From the NCBI RefSeq assembly GCF_014652715.1, contig NZ_BMZI01000007.1, forward strand, positions 42,254-106,253: a stretch of 64,000 nucleotides of DNA, written 5' to 3'. Position 1 is the stretch's first letter. Each line of letters begins with the position of its first letter. The notes beneath the pieces were generated by a model. That model saw only the letters and a program-made list of their open reading frames with translations. It was not told the DNA's origin and did not search any database. Shown here piece by piece: positions 17,601 through 25,270 of the stretch. Source of the stretch: Salinicola rhizosphaerae. GTDB taxonomy: Bacteria; Pseudomonadota; Gammaproteobacteria; Pseudomonadales; Halomonadaceae. The position numbers and the translations under genes are program-made.

Positions 17601-19572
17601 CACTGCGACGCGCGCTCCAGAACCCGACTGGCGAGGCATCGGGCCAGTTCTCGGCAAATGTCTGCCACGCCTCGCGTCCGGCGGCCAGCGGCGCCATCTC
17701 GCCCTCGAGGCGCTGACGCTGCTCGCGCCGGCTCTGCACTGCCTGACGCGCGCCATCGCGCTGCCCCAGCAGTGTGCTCGCTTCTTCTTCCCAGTCCGCA
17801 AGCTGCGTTTCGAGCTCTGCCTGTTGCGCCTGCTTGGTCTCGAGCAACGCTTCCGGCGTGATGTCGGCATGCTCGGCCACGAATGCCGCGTGCCACTGTG
17901 CCGGTTGCTTCAACTCGCCCATGCGCCCGAGATGATCGGCGTGCTGGCGACGGGCGACTTCCAGCGTTTGCCGGGCACCGTCGCGCGTTGCCTCCGGCGT
18001 CTCCAGCTCGGCTTCACTGAAGAGCCCCTCGGCCAGCGCCTGGGTGTAGACACTCTGGTTGTCGATGAAGTCGCGCTGGCGCGACTCGAGTTGCTCCCGC
18101 TCGTGTTCGAGCCCTTCGATCTCGTCGTCGAGACGCTCGGCATCGAGCTTCAACGAGCGCCGGTACTCGCGGTCGGCGATGACCTCTTCGCGAAAGCGAT
18201 TGCCATCGAGCGCTTCGAACGCCTCAACCGCATTGTCGAGCTGACTCAGGGCGCGATAGCGCGCGGCGTCGTCGCTGAAAGCGTGGCTGTCGGCCAACCA
18301 GGCGCGAGCCTGATCGAAAGCGACATGCCCCACCTCGCGCCCGCCGATCCAGCTCGCTTGCGGCAGATGCACCAGACGGCGATGCGTGTCGACACGCGCG
18401 CCGCGCTCGGAGAGCGCCTGACGCACGTTGCGCTCGGCCTGCCGGCTCAGCTTGGCCAGCAGCCAGGTCGAAACGCGCGGTCGCTCGGTATCGCCGATCG
18501 CCCAGGCGAGTCCCGCAGCCAGCTCGAGCTCGGCGACTGAATCAGGCTCGGCGGTCGACTCGGCGTCAGCGTCGATGCTCGACCGGCCCGGCAGCCCCGC
18601 CAATGGCGCCAACGCCTGGCCACCGAGCAGACGTTCGGCCTCCTCGAGCGAGGCATCGAGGTTGCCGAGCTGCCGGCGCGACTCGAGCAGGCTCTCCCCC
18701 TCCTCGTTCAGCGTCGCCAGTCGCTCGACCTTGTCGTCGGCGCGCTGCTGGTCGCTCTCCGCCTCGGCCAGACGATGGCGCAGTTCGGTGATCCGCGTAC
18801 CGGAGTTGAGGATGACATCTTCGATCAGCTCCTCTTCCTCGTCGGTCTCGCCGCGCGTCGCCCCGGAAAGAATCTGTGGCGCCAGCACTTCGTAGAAGAA
18901 CGCCTGATCGGCCTTCTCGCCGGCTCGCGGTTTGATCGCGTTGAAGATCTGACTCTTGTCGGCGCCGCCCTCTTTCTGAAAAGCGGCCAACTGGGCCAGT
19001 TCCCGCCGCGAAATATGCGCCCCGACCGCTTCCAGCCACTCTTCGCGGTTGGAGGCACGCGTCACCCCATTGGCGCGCATGGTGCTCTGGAAATCGGCGT
19101 TGGGATAGAGCGCGAGCTTGCCGTCACGTGTGATGTGATGCACCGGCACGTCAGCCAGCTGCCCGGGATAGTGATAGAACACCAGCCCGCTGCCGTCACT
19201 GTAGCCGTACATGCCGAAGACGAACGTCTCGCCGGCGACCTCGTCGCCCGCCGCCGCCAATATGTCATCCTGACGTTCGGCCTCCTGGGCACGGAATTCG
19301 ACGCGCAGGTGGGTCCAGCTACGCGCCTCGCCGTTGACCTTGCTCGGCGAGCATTTGCGGCGGGTGCGCGTCAGCAGCTGACGATCGCGCGAGAGCATCC
19401 CGATCAGCGCCTCGGCCATGGTCGTCTTGCCGAAGCCATTTTCCATGCTGATCGCGCTGGATTGACCGCGCAGGTCGAGCAGCAGATGGCGCATCTTCGC
19501 TTCCCACGGCGAGGCGATATCGCCGTGCTTGTTGAGCAGGTTGGCGATCTCGATGCGGTTGATGACGCTCAT
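14656..19572 (-). CDS. SMC-like condensin ATPase (MksB/JetC/MukB-like), divergent motifs
   Basis: 1638-residue protein with the SMC plan. The N-terminal head has a P-loop, MENGFGKTT (Lys49). A coiled coil starts near residue 255, interrupted by a globular segment at about 315-450. A compact hinge-like region lies at about 830-910 (QLFAPVIEGEAAAREASQC). A return coiled coil rich in Glu, Arg, Leu and Ala runs to about 1480. The C-terminal head has signature MSEGQREAVSLMW (1495 on), Walker B VILLDGLFSKLS (1538-1549) and switch-type GLIHNP. The catalytic Glu after the Walker B Asp is Gly1543, the D-loop Asp is Ser1549, and the first P-loop glycine is Met43. It is nearer MukB in length (1486) than typical MksB/JetC (900-1200). 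It is the last gene of a three-gene operon, with four bases overlapping the KITE-like gene. The likely role is DNA loop extrusion or organisation; a defence role is possible but no nuclease partner is seen. Confidence 0.75.
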   Translation of the reverse strand: MSVINRIEIANLLNKHGDIASPWEAKMRHLLLDLRGQSSAISMENGFGKTTMAEALIGMLSRDRQLLTRTRRKCSPSKVNGEARSWTHLRVEFRAQEAERQDDILAAAGDEVAGETFVFGMYGYSDGSGLVFYHYPGQLADVPVHHITRDGKLALYPNADFQSTMRANGVTRASNREEWLEAVGAHISRRELAQLAAFQKEGGADKSQIFNAIKPRAGEKADQAFFYEVLAPQILSGATRGETDEEEELIEDVILNSGTRITELRHRLAEAESDQQRADDKVERLATLNEEGESLLESRRQLGNLDASLEEAERLLGGQALAPLAGLPGRSSIDADAESTAEPDSVAELELAAGLAWAIGDTERPRVSTWLLAKLSRQAERNVRQALSERGARVDTHRRLVHLPQASWIGGREVGHVAFDQARAWLADSHAFSDDAARYRALSQLDNAVEAFEALDGNRFREEVIADREYRRSLKLDAERLDDEIEGLEHEREQLESRQRDFIDNQSVYTQALAEGLFSEAELETPEATRDGARQTLEVARRQHADHLGRMGELKQPAQWHAAFVAEHADITPEALLETKQAQQAELETQLADWEEEASTLLGQRDGARQAVQSRREQRQRLEGEMAPLAAGREAWQTFAENWPDASPVGFWSARRSALASHEQALADARRAEADAGARLARLEPLEDSASRYRQWHGDASPVHLRDTLYRQSRELQDGLHQLTQEAREFERLREALSAFREISEQTPGAWLKDAKARYPRLLRERETLAGASEARERYLESLSGDPLARLAAETEAQQLLDDKQIEFQVLHEVIAGLEADAEQRRLWLAQAAGQLFAPVIEGEAAAREASQCLIDAGCGVPVLEAASLAATLARGELPLGAVQGVETLAVKAALDPAYLTALREETQQRLEIDRQRQQALEDEIARLDPHGERFRLALEAQQAIADDAEVRLAALDEKRDRLEAEQSALAPRLGEAALKAIDDFQRFLEEGGESALAEAREARAAAVSERDRLSPLRESAARELEQHGDLWLAAERFAAAGGIERLAEIDEQLSLLDEESAEFGERLAEIELQVEALESRRGEGREQLRRLFDDGERDRLRRLATFVAEGGPEFMRDAETREADLQRGVADANRRADFDFDRIRAFLQVRDEKGGNRTLERDIGRLKQSLKESRDRRKANGSEQSTVETRLGRHQQALNVVDQLAVAWLEVLRQLPEGWAERALADPDAGWPRDGDEAERLDAALASWRQWLAAPLDPEAAGTFELEALETCQQTLLEGLGALNLGERARNRERQARDVTARERALGLSLESASASRLFNETERARLGSLEGVSPEALESLRSLHAQLVGQLDEHRARVGRLHTSREQIEDTLVERLSSIIIDAAGNLEILRRVAQRASDGGAYFEVKAALIADDDVRELIQQLLADIDAHLAVQRRRIEQAGDKAQARGGSDDELTRQIRRRIYRGLFRDVTIRIKHEAIRPHGRLFSLNEDMSEGQREAVSLMWLVKLSEFAIERELRELPGAQKRRARVSRESVILLDGLFSKLSHRRLIQDSLESLRNTRGRFQMIGLIHNPNYENDPGIFPTYLVGSVIGGQQGQGGHVMVRDGQLVEPEETGRGSGEASLFGIHVTPAPVE

Positions 19573-20540
19573 CGGCGGCCCTCCTCGGCGTCTGTCTGGC
19601 TAGCGGCGCTCTCGTTATCGGATGCGCTGTTCGATTCGCGACCCAGCGTGGCGGGAGTTTCCTGGCCATCCTCGAACAGGTCCGTCTCGGGCACGGTTTC
19701 ATCCTTTTCAGAATCTTCTTCCCTGTCCTTGTCAGCCCCCGCTGCGCCCTCGTCCTCTTCGGCGGATTCCGGCACCGCGGTCTCGGAAGCCTCGCCATCG
19801 CCGGAGGTCAACTCGATCAGGTGCGTCAGGTGGTGGACTCCGATCTGCTCGGCTTCGAGCGCCCCCAGCAGCGTCTGCTGCCAGACATCCTCGTCGGCCG
19901 CTTCACGCACGGCGTCGAGATGGCCCGCCTTGACCAGCAGATCGATGAACGCTTTGACGCGGCGCGCAATATCCTCGCCTCGCTCGTCGAGCAACACGCG
20001 ACTGCTGGCCGGCGCGCGATCGCCAAGGCCACGCAGCGTCTCGAGCTGGTCGCGCACCAGCTCGACGAGCTCGCGGGTGACGAAGGTCGCTTCCTGGTAG
20101 CGGCTGACGTCCGACAGCGCGCGGTTCAGGCGCGTATAGATCAGCGTGTGCAGCAGAAGCCACAGCTGCAGATACCAGAGCGCCAGCTCCGCGCGACTCT
20201 CCTGACGCAGCTTGAGCGCGTCGAACACCGGCTCGCGGGTATAGAGCGGCGGCTGCTCGAGCTCCGGGTCGGGCAGGAGCGCGAAGAAGCGCGACCCAGG
20301 GGCGATACCGGGGTAATCGCCGGCCTCGAATGCCTTGAGACGCAGTCCCTGACCGGCGAGAAAATCGCGTAGCGCCTCGCGTTCGTTCTCCTGCGCGTCG
20401 TCGATCAGCGCGCAGACATCGCGCTCGGAAAGCTGCCCCTCGCGCGCGGGCCGACGTTTACGACCGCCGCTGGGAACGCGTTCGGCCGTGCGATAGCGAA
20501 GCAGATAGGCGACGACCTCGCCCATTTCCATCATGTTCAT
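19569..20540 (-). CDS. KITE-like condensin subunit (MksE/JetB-like) with acidic tail
   Basis: 323 residues. The first 245 are helical, with a probable winged-helix element early (QLSERDVCALIDDAQENERE then LRDFLAGQGLRLKAF), then a Leu-rich stretch (LALWYLQLWLLLHTLIYTRL) and EATFVTRELVELVRDQLETL, followed by a second compact helical unit (VKAFIDLLVKAGHLD). This fits MksE/JetB (KITE) proteins that bind the kleisin. The final 75-80 residues are an acidic, Ser/Glu/Asp-rich low-complexity tail, not typical of the family as I know it. Assignment rests mainly on position between the kleisin-like and SMC-like genes. The start was taken at the ATG four bases after the upstream stop; a TTG-type start 15 codons earlier would overlap that gene. 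Confidence 0.65.
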   Translation of the reverse strand: MNMMEMGEVVAYLLRYRTAERVPSGGRKRRPAREGQLSERDVCALIDDAQENEREALRDFLAGQGLRLKAFEAGDYPGIAPGSRFFALLPDPELEQPPLYTREPVFDALKLRQESRAELALWYLQLWLLLHTLIYTRLNRALSDVSRYQEATFVTRELVELVRDQLETLRGLGDRAPASSRVLLDERGEDIARRVKAFIDLLVKAGHLDAVREAADEDVWQQTLLGALEAEQIGVHHLTHLIELTSGDGEASETAVPESAEEDEGAAGADKDREEDSEKDETVPETDLFEDGQETPATLGRESNSASDNESAASQTDAEEGRR

Positions 20541-20544
20541 GCGT

Positions 20545-22002
20545 TCAGGCTTCCCTGTTCCTGGATTCGGTCTCGTTGGCAGCAACTGCCTCGCGCAGGC
20601 GTAGCGAGGGTGTCACGGCGCCCTCGATGCGACGACCGTCTGGCAGGTCGATCGTGAAAGGCGTGTCGTCGATACCGACGCTGAGGCTGTCACCCAGCAG
20701 TTGGGTATCCACGAAGGTGTTGAGCAGCTGCGGCAGGCAGTCGAGCGTGCGATTGGCGGCGCCATCGACATCATCCTCGAAACGATGCCAGCCCTCGCCG
20801 AGTGCCTCGGGCAGTGACAGCGGCGCCTGGCTCAAACGTTGACGCAGCGCGGAACCGCGGGCCTTGAGATAGCGTGCCAGCAAAGGGTCGGCACTCGGCC
20901 TGTCGCTGGCCTCGTCGAACACCAGTGCGGCCCCACTGCGCTCGGCGCGCCGCGTCTCCACCAGCATCGTCAAGGTCTCGCCACGCGGCATCGAGACCTG
21001 GACACTGAGCGGCATCATGCGCGCGACCACGGCACTCTGCAGGCGCGCCGGCGGCGGACTCGTCAGCAGACGCTGGGCCAGCCCGGCAAAGTCGATGACG
21101 CCCATCGACTGGATACGTCCTTCTGCAATATCGGAGAGCAGCTCCGAGAGGCGTCGCGAGAGATTCTCGATCGCCGTCAGCACGCGGCCGATGGCGCCCG
21201 ACAGCATGCGCAGATCCCACTCGTCCTCCTGGCGCTCGGCCCAGGTCTCGAAGCTCGTGAGCAGCGCGGGCGTGGCGAGCTGGGCACGCGCGCTGAGTAG
21301 CGTCCCCTGGATCGTGCTGAGCGCGTTGTGATAGTGGCGCTCGTTGTCTAGCAGCGCGCTCAATTTGCCCTCGTGCGTCGGATTCTCTCGCACCCGGCGT
21401 AGTTCCTGGGTCAGCGCGCGGATCGCCATCAAAATCTGCTGGGTAATGTCGGGCACGCGCGCGTAGTCTCCCCGCGACAATGCGGCGACGACCTTGGCGG
21501 CGTCGTATTCGGAATAGAGAAGATCCTCGACCTGGCTCGCCAGCGTCACCGCCTGTCGCCCGCTCGGCGTGAGGCGTACCTGGCCGGTCTGGCCCTGCTT
21601 CTCGATCAGCGCGGTACGCTTGGTACTGCGCCCGCTGCGCTCGCCGGCAGGCGCATCTACGTCACTCGGCGAGGGGCTGGCCTGCCACTCCCGATAGTGG
21701 ATCTCGCTCGGCGTCGCCAGCAGGTTGACCACGAAGCTCAGGTCGTCGGCGGAGAGCCGGGGATACTCGCCGCGCAGATGCGCCAGACACCGACGCTGGG
21801 TGACGAAGGCGCTATTGGTGGCGAAATCCACCTCCAGCAGGTAGTCAAGCAACAGACAGCCGAGGTCCAGCCAGTAGCCATCGCGCAGCCCTCGTCGCTG
21901 CTCCTGCGTCACCTGAACGAAGGGCGAGCCCGGCTCGTGTGCGCTGTCATGTAAATCCAGCAGCCGCGTCGTCGCGACCAGCAGCTTGTTCCAGGCGGTC
22001 AT
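20545..22002 (-). CDS. Kleisin-like condensin subunit (MksF/JetA-like)
   Basis: 485 residues and the first gene of the operon. The N-terminal 180 residues look like a winged-helix region: helical QRRGLRDGYWLDLGCLLLDY, then TALIEKQGQTGQVRLTPSGR, the strand-wing pattern that ends in LTPSG. A long helical middle follows (VPDITQQILMAIRALTQELR; LSRRLSELLSDIAEGRIQ), and then a beta-rich C-terminal part (LSVGIDDTPFTIDLPDGRRI). Size, helical middle and position fit JetA/MksF, which bridge the SMC heads. The start ATG has GGAG five bases upstream; the frame extends 26 codons further without a site. Four bases separate it from the KITE-like gene, so the three proteins are almost certainly co-translated. 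Assignment is by layout, not by a diagnostic motif. Confidence 0.65.
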   Translation of the reverse strand: MTAWNKLLVATTRLLDLHDSAHEPGSPFVQVTQEQRRGLRDGYWLDLGCLLLDYLLEVDFATNSAFVTQRRCLAHLRGEYPRLSADDLSFVVNLLATPSEIHYREWQASPSPSDVDAPAGERSGRSTKRTALIEKQGQTGQVRLTPSGRQAVTLASQVEDLLYSEYDAAKVVAALSRGDYARVPDITQQILMAIRALTQELRRVRENPTHEGKLSALLDNERHYHNALSTIQGTLLSARAQLATPALLTSFETWAERQEDEWDLRMLSGAIGRVLTAIENLSRRLSELLSDIAEGRIQSMGVIDFAGLAQRLLTSPPPARLQSAVVARMMPLSVQVSMPRGETLTMLVETRRAERSGAALVFDEASDRPSADPLLARYLKARGSALRQRLSQAPLSLPEALGEGWHRFEDDVDGAANRTLDCLPQLLNTFVDTQLLGDSLSVGIDDTPFTIDLPDGRRIEGAVTPSLRLREAVAANETESRNREA

Positions 22003-22095
22003 GTCGACTCCAGACGGGGAACAACGGAGGTCTCGTGGCCGAACAATCGGCGCGTCGCCGTGCTGGCGAGCCGTGACCACGAGCCAAAGCGACGC

Positions 22096-22101
22096 ATTAT
22101 G
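22096..22101 (-). promoter_or_regulatory. Candidate -10 of the condensin-like operon
   Basis: On the minus strand CATAAT (five of six bases to TATAAT) lies about 95 bases upstream of the kleisin-like start. The -35 is weak. It is the best minus-strand candidate in the divergent spacer shared with the aldo/keto reductase gene. Confidence 0.3.
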
Positions 22102-22203
22102 CCAAGGTTGCCGGCTCGGGTCATGGCGCGAGTCGACGTCAAGGCTTCGCGATGACTGCTATGTTGACTCCGTTCTCTCTTCACTTCTCAACGGAGACTT
22201 CCC

Positions 22204-23190
22204 ATGGAATATCGCCGTCTTGGCCGTACCGGCCTCAAGGTTTCACCGCTCTGCCTGGGCACCATGACCTATGGCACGCCGCAGTGGCGCGATTGGGTGC
22301 TGGACGAAGGCCAGAGCCGACCGTTCATTCAGCAGGCTCTGGAGGCTGGCATCAATTTCTTCGATACCGCCGACATGTACTCGGATGGAGAGTCGGAGCG
22401 GGTCGTGGGCAAGGCGCTGAACGACTTCGCACGGCGGGAAGAGGTCGTGGTAGCGACCAAGGTCTACAACCCGACCGGCAACAAGTCTCCCAACGAGCGC
22501 GGTCTGTCGCGCAAGCACATCCACCACGCAATTGACGCCTCGCTCGAGCGGCTCGGCATGGATTACGTCGATCTCTACCAGACCCATCGCTGGGACTACG
22601 ACACGCCGATCGAGGAGACGATGGAAGCGCTTCATGAGGTGGTCAAGGCTGGCAAGGCGCGCTACATCGGCGCCTCGAGCATGCACGCCTGGCAGTTTGC
22701 CAAGGCGCAGCATATTGCCGAGCGACACGGCTGGACCCAGTTCGTCACCATGCAGCCGATGGTCAACCTGATCTATCGCGAGGAGGAGCGCGAGATGATC
22801 CCGCAGTGTCGTGATCAGGGCGTCGGCGTCATTCCCTGGAGCCCGCTAGCCCGCGGCATCCTTGCCGGTAGCAAACCGGTCGGCAGCGATGGCACCACGA
22901 CTCGCGCCAAAAGCGACGAACAGATGCGCGCCTGGAAGCTCGGTCTCGACCGCGATACGCCGGTTCTCGAGGCGCTGCGTGCGCTTGCCGAAGCGAAGGG
23001 TGTGTCGCCTGCCCAGGTCGCACTCGCCTGGCTATTGCAGAAACCCGGCATCACCGCACCGATCGTGGGTGCCAGCAAATCTCACCATCTGGACCAGGCA
23101 CTGGGGGCGCTCGATATCTCGTTGACCGCGGACGAGGTCGAGCGCCTCGAGGCACCCTATGTCCCGCATGAGGTCGTCGGCTTCGAGTGA
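22204..23190 (+). CDS. Aldo/keto reductase
   Basis: 328-residue NADPH-dependent oxidoreductase of the AKR superfamily (TIM barrel). The catalytic tetrad can be placed: Asp and Tyr in FFDTADMYSDGESE, Lys in VVVATKVYNP, and His in LYQTHRWDYDTP. NADPH-binding signatures follow (GVIPWSPLARG, and QKPGITAPIVGASKSHHLDQ). The first 20 residues match the usual MEYRRLGRTGLKVSPLCLGT start, which together with GGAG eight bases upstream fixes the start. Similar to the Tas/YghZ/L-glyceraldehyde-reductase branch; the substrate is not predictable. Monocistronic, divergent from the condensin-like operon and closed by a hairpin. Confidence 0.9.
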   Translation: MEYRRLGRTGLKVSPLCLGTMTYGTPQWRDWVLDEGQSRPFIQQALEAGINFFDTADMYSDGESERVVGKALNDFARREEVVVATKVYNPTGNKSPNERGLSRKHIHHAIDASLERLGMDYVDLYQTHRWDYDTPIEETMEALHEVVKAGKARYIGASSMHAWQFAKAQHIAERHGWTQFVTMQPMVNLIYREEEREMIPQCRDQGVGVIPWSPLARGILAGSKPVGSDGTTTRAKSDEQMRAWKLGLDRDTPVLEALRALAEAKGVSPAQVALAWLLQKPGITAPIVGASKSHHLDQALGALDISLTADEVERLEAPYVPHEVVGFE

Positions 23191-23201
23191 TCGAGTCTGA
23201 A

Positions 23202-23224
23202 AGGCAGGCCGTCACGGCCTGCCT
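23202..23224. terminator. Bidirectional terminator hairpin
   Basis: A 9-11 bp stem AGGCAGGCC / GGCCTGCCT around GTCAC lies between the convergent aldo/keto reductase and chemoreceptor genes. On the minus strand it is followed by TTTCAGACT, a weak U-tract. Confidence 0.65.
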
Positions 23225-23243
23225 GCTTCTCGCTGATTCGCTG

Positions 23244-24866
23244 TCAGGCCGGTAGCGCTTCGCGGGGCGCCGTATCATGCCGCCGACCGGCGATGCCCAA
23301 TCGATCGAGCGTCGGCCGCGCCGATTCATCGAGCCGAAACCAGGCGATCAGCCGCTGGAGCTCGGCCGCCTGCGACTCCATGGCTCGCGCCGATTCCGAG
23401 GCTTCCTGGACCATGCTGGCATTCTGCTGCGTGACCTGATCCATCTGCCCCACCGCTTGACTGACCTGGGAGATTCCGGTGCTCTGCTCCTGCGTGGCCG
23501 AAGAAATTTCTGCCATCAGTGACGACATGCGTGTCACGCCCTCGACCACATCGTGAATCGAACTTCCCGTGACTTCGATCAATGCCGCGCCGCTGCCGAT
23601 GCGCTGGTGAGAGGATTCGATCATGGTGCGTATTTCACCGGCAGCATCGGCGCAGCGTTTGGCCAACGTCTGCACTTCGCTGGCAACCACGGCGAAGCCA
23701 CGCCCGTGCTCGCCGGCACGCGCGGCTTCGACAGAGGCATTGAGGGCAAGAATATTTGTCTGAAAAGCGATCGAATCGATCATTCCCACGACTTCGACCA
23801 CACGCCGCGAGTCCTCGGTAATCGCCCGCATGGAGCCGACCGCTTCCGCCATGCGCTCACCGCTCTCGGTCGCCTGGGCACGGACCTGCGCCGCGAGGTC
23901 ACTGGCCTGGCGCGTGTTGTCCGCGTTCTGGCTGACGGTCTGCGTCATCTGCTCCATGCTGGTCGCCGTCTCCTCGAGTGATGCCGCCTGCTGCTCGGTA
24001 CGACTCGAGAGATCCTGACTTGCCATGGCGATTTCACCCGCGCCAAGGTCGATATTCGTGCTGGTCGCGTTGACCTGACTCAGCGTCGACACCAGGCGCT
24101 GGCGCATCGATTCGAGCGCAGCGAGCAGGCTGCTGGTATCGCCACTTCTGAGTGCGAGCGGCTTGCTGAGGTCGCCCTCGGCAATACGCCTGACCACGCC
24201 TTGGGCAACGCGGGGGTCACCCCCCAGACTGCCGGTGACGTCACGAATGATCCACGCCATGATGCCGGTGAGCAGCAGGCCGACGACGGCGAGGATAACA
24301 CCGGACTCCACTGCACTATCCCAGAAGGCTTGCTGTACATCGGTCAGATAGGCGCCCGTGGCCAGATACCAGCCCCATTGCGGGACCTGCAGGGCGTAAC
24401 TCATCTTCTCCTGCCAGGGAGCATCGGTCGAGGCGCGATAGGCGTAACGGAAGCTGCCGCCACCTGCCGGCTGGCCCGCCTCACGCAATGCCTGGAAAGT
24501 CGCGACTCCATTCTCATCCTTATAGTTCGTCATATCCTGCCCGACCGGAAATGAGGGGTGCGACACGATGTGAAGTCCATCGTCGAAGGCAAAAAGATAA
24601 CCATCCTTGCCGAACCTCAGGTCATGCAAGCGCGTCAGCGCGCGTTTCTGGGCGTCCTCACGCGTCAACTCACCCTGGTCTGCCTGTTCCACGTACCCCT
24701 CGACGAGATCTCTGGCGCTCTCGACGAAATGCCGGAGGCTGGTGCGTCGCTCTTCCAGCAACCCCTCACGCTTGTCGACGATGGTCCAACCCGTCAGCAT
24801 CAGCATGCCGACCCAGACCAGCCCCAGTGTTGCCCAAAGCTTCCGACTCATCGTCAGTCGCGTCAT
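23244..24866 (-). CDS. Methyl-accepting chemotaxis protein with Cache sensor
   Basis: 540-residue chemoreceptor. TM1 is near residues 9-28 (LWATLGLVWVGMLMLTGWTI). A periplasmic single-Cache (sCache_2-type) domain follows, with the hallmark GKDGYLFAFDDGLHIVSHPS and QVPQWGWYLATGAYL. TM2 is near 190-212 (VILAVVGLLLTGIMAWII), then a HAMP domain (GVVRRIAEGDLSKPL) and the long signalling coiled coil whose tip reads ARAGEHGRGFAVVASEVQTL. The C-terminus has no CheR/CheB-binding pentapeptide. sCache_2 receptors often sense small organic acids; the ligand here is unknown. No other chemotaxis gene is nearby. The start ATG follows GGGGAA. Confidence 0.92.
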   Translation of the reverse strand: MTRLTMSRKLWATLGLVWVGMLMLTGWTIVDKREGLLEERRTSLRHFVESARDLVEGYVEQADQGELTREDAQKRALTRLHDLRFGKDGYLFAFDDGLHIVSHPSFPVGQDMTNYKDENGVATFQALREAGQPAGGGSFRYAYRASTDAPWQEKMSYALQVPQWGWYLATGAYLTDVQQAFWDSAVESGVILAVVGLLLTGIMAWIIRDVTGSLGGDPRVAQGVVRRIAEGDLSKPLALRSGDTSSLLAALESMRQRLVSTLSQVNATSTNIDLGAGEIAMASQDLSSRTEQQAASLEETATSMEQMTQTVSQNADNTRQASDLAAQVRAQATESGERMAEAVGSMRAITEDSRRVVEVVGMIDSIAFQTNILALNASVEAARAGEHGRGFAVVASEVQTLAKRCADAAGEIRTMIESSHQRIGSGAALIEVTGSSIHDVVEGVTRMSSLMAEISSATQEQSTGISQVSQAVGQMDQVTQQNASMVQEASESARAMESQAAELQRLIAWFRLDESARPTLDRLGIAGRRHDTAPREALPA

Positions 24867-25270
24867 CGCTGTTCCCCATTTTTTCTGATTGGAAGAAACT
24901 TCTCTGTGGAGAGATATCGCGCCGTCCCTATCGAGTCGGCCGCATGATGACTATCGACCAAAGTCTAAGATTCTAAAAAAATATCGATTTATCAGATAAT
25001 TACGACTACAAAAACCGTAAGAAACTGGATACTAAACCTGTAGGACATCCCCTAAGCAGCAAAAACGTTTTGATTGGGATCCGCCACCAAAGTGGCGCCG
25101 TATCGGCCCGACTTCGAGTGGCAGGCGCTCGGGGACGATGGCATCATTGAGAGACAGCGCAGACCTCGCTGCCGGCGCCGATTTCCGGTGACGAGCCGAG
25201 GCCTGCAAGCTGACGATGTCTTCATGGCCGCCGAGACGGCGCGCCACAATCAGTGAGGTAGTGCACGCCA
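24867..25270. other. 404-base divergent spacer, AT-rich core
   Basis: No convincing gene is seen. The segment 24960-25035 is strikingly AT-rich for this genome (runs such as CTAAAAAAATATCGATTTATC) and must hold promoters for the chemoreceptor (minus) and the aminotransferase (plus). A perfect AAAACGTTTT palindrome lies at 25062-25071, and a 6-bp hairpin CGCCAC-CAAA-GTGGCG at 25082-25097, both within the probable leader of the aminotransferase gene. A 79-codon minus-strand frame here shows no ribosome site or family features. Confidence 0.5.

Noticed and set aside
14656..22002. A JetD/MksG nuclease gene or a fusion to the SMC-like protein
   Set aside because: Both flanks were read: the left is a DUF883 gene behind hairpins, the right an aldo/keto reductase. 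The SMC-like protein ends shortly after its switch motif with no extra domain. Not supported.
24867..25020. A sigma-28 (FliA) promoter for the chemoreceptor gene
   Set aside because: GTCGATAG on the minus strand resembles GCCGATAA, but the -35 at the right distance matches only about half the consensus.
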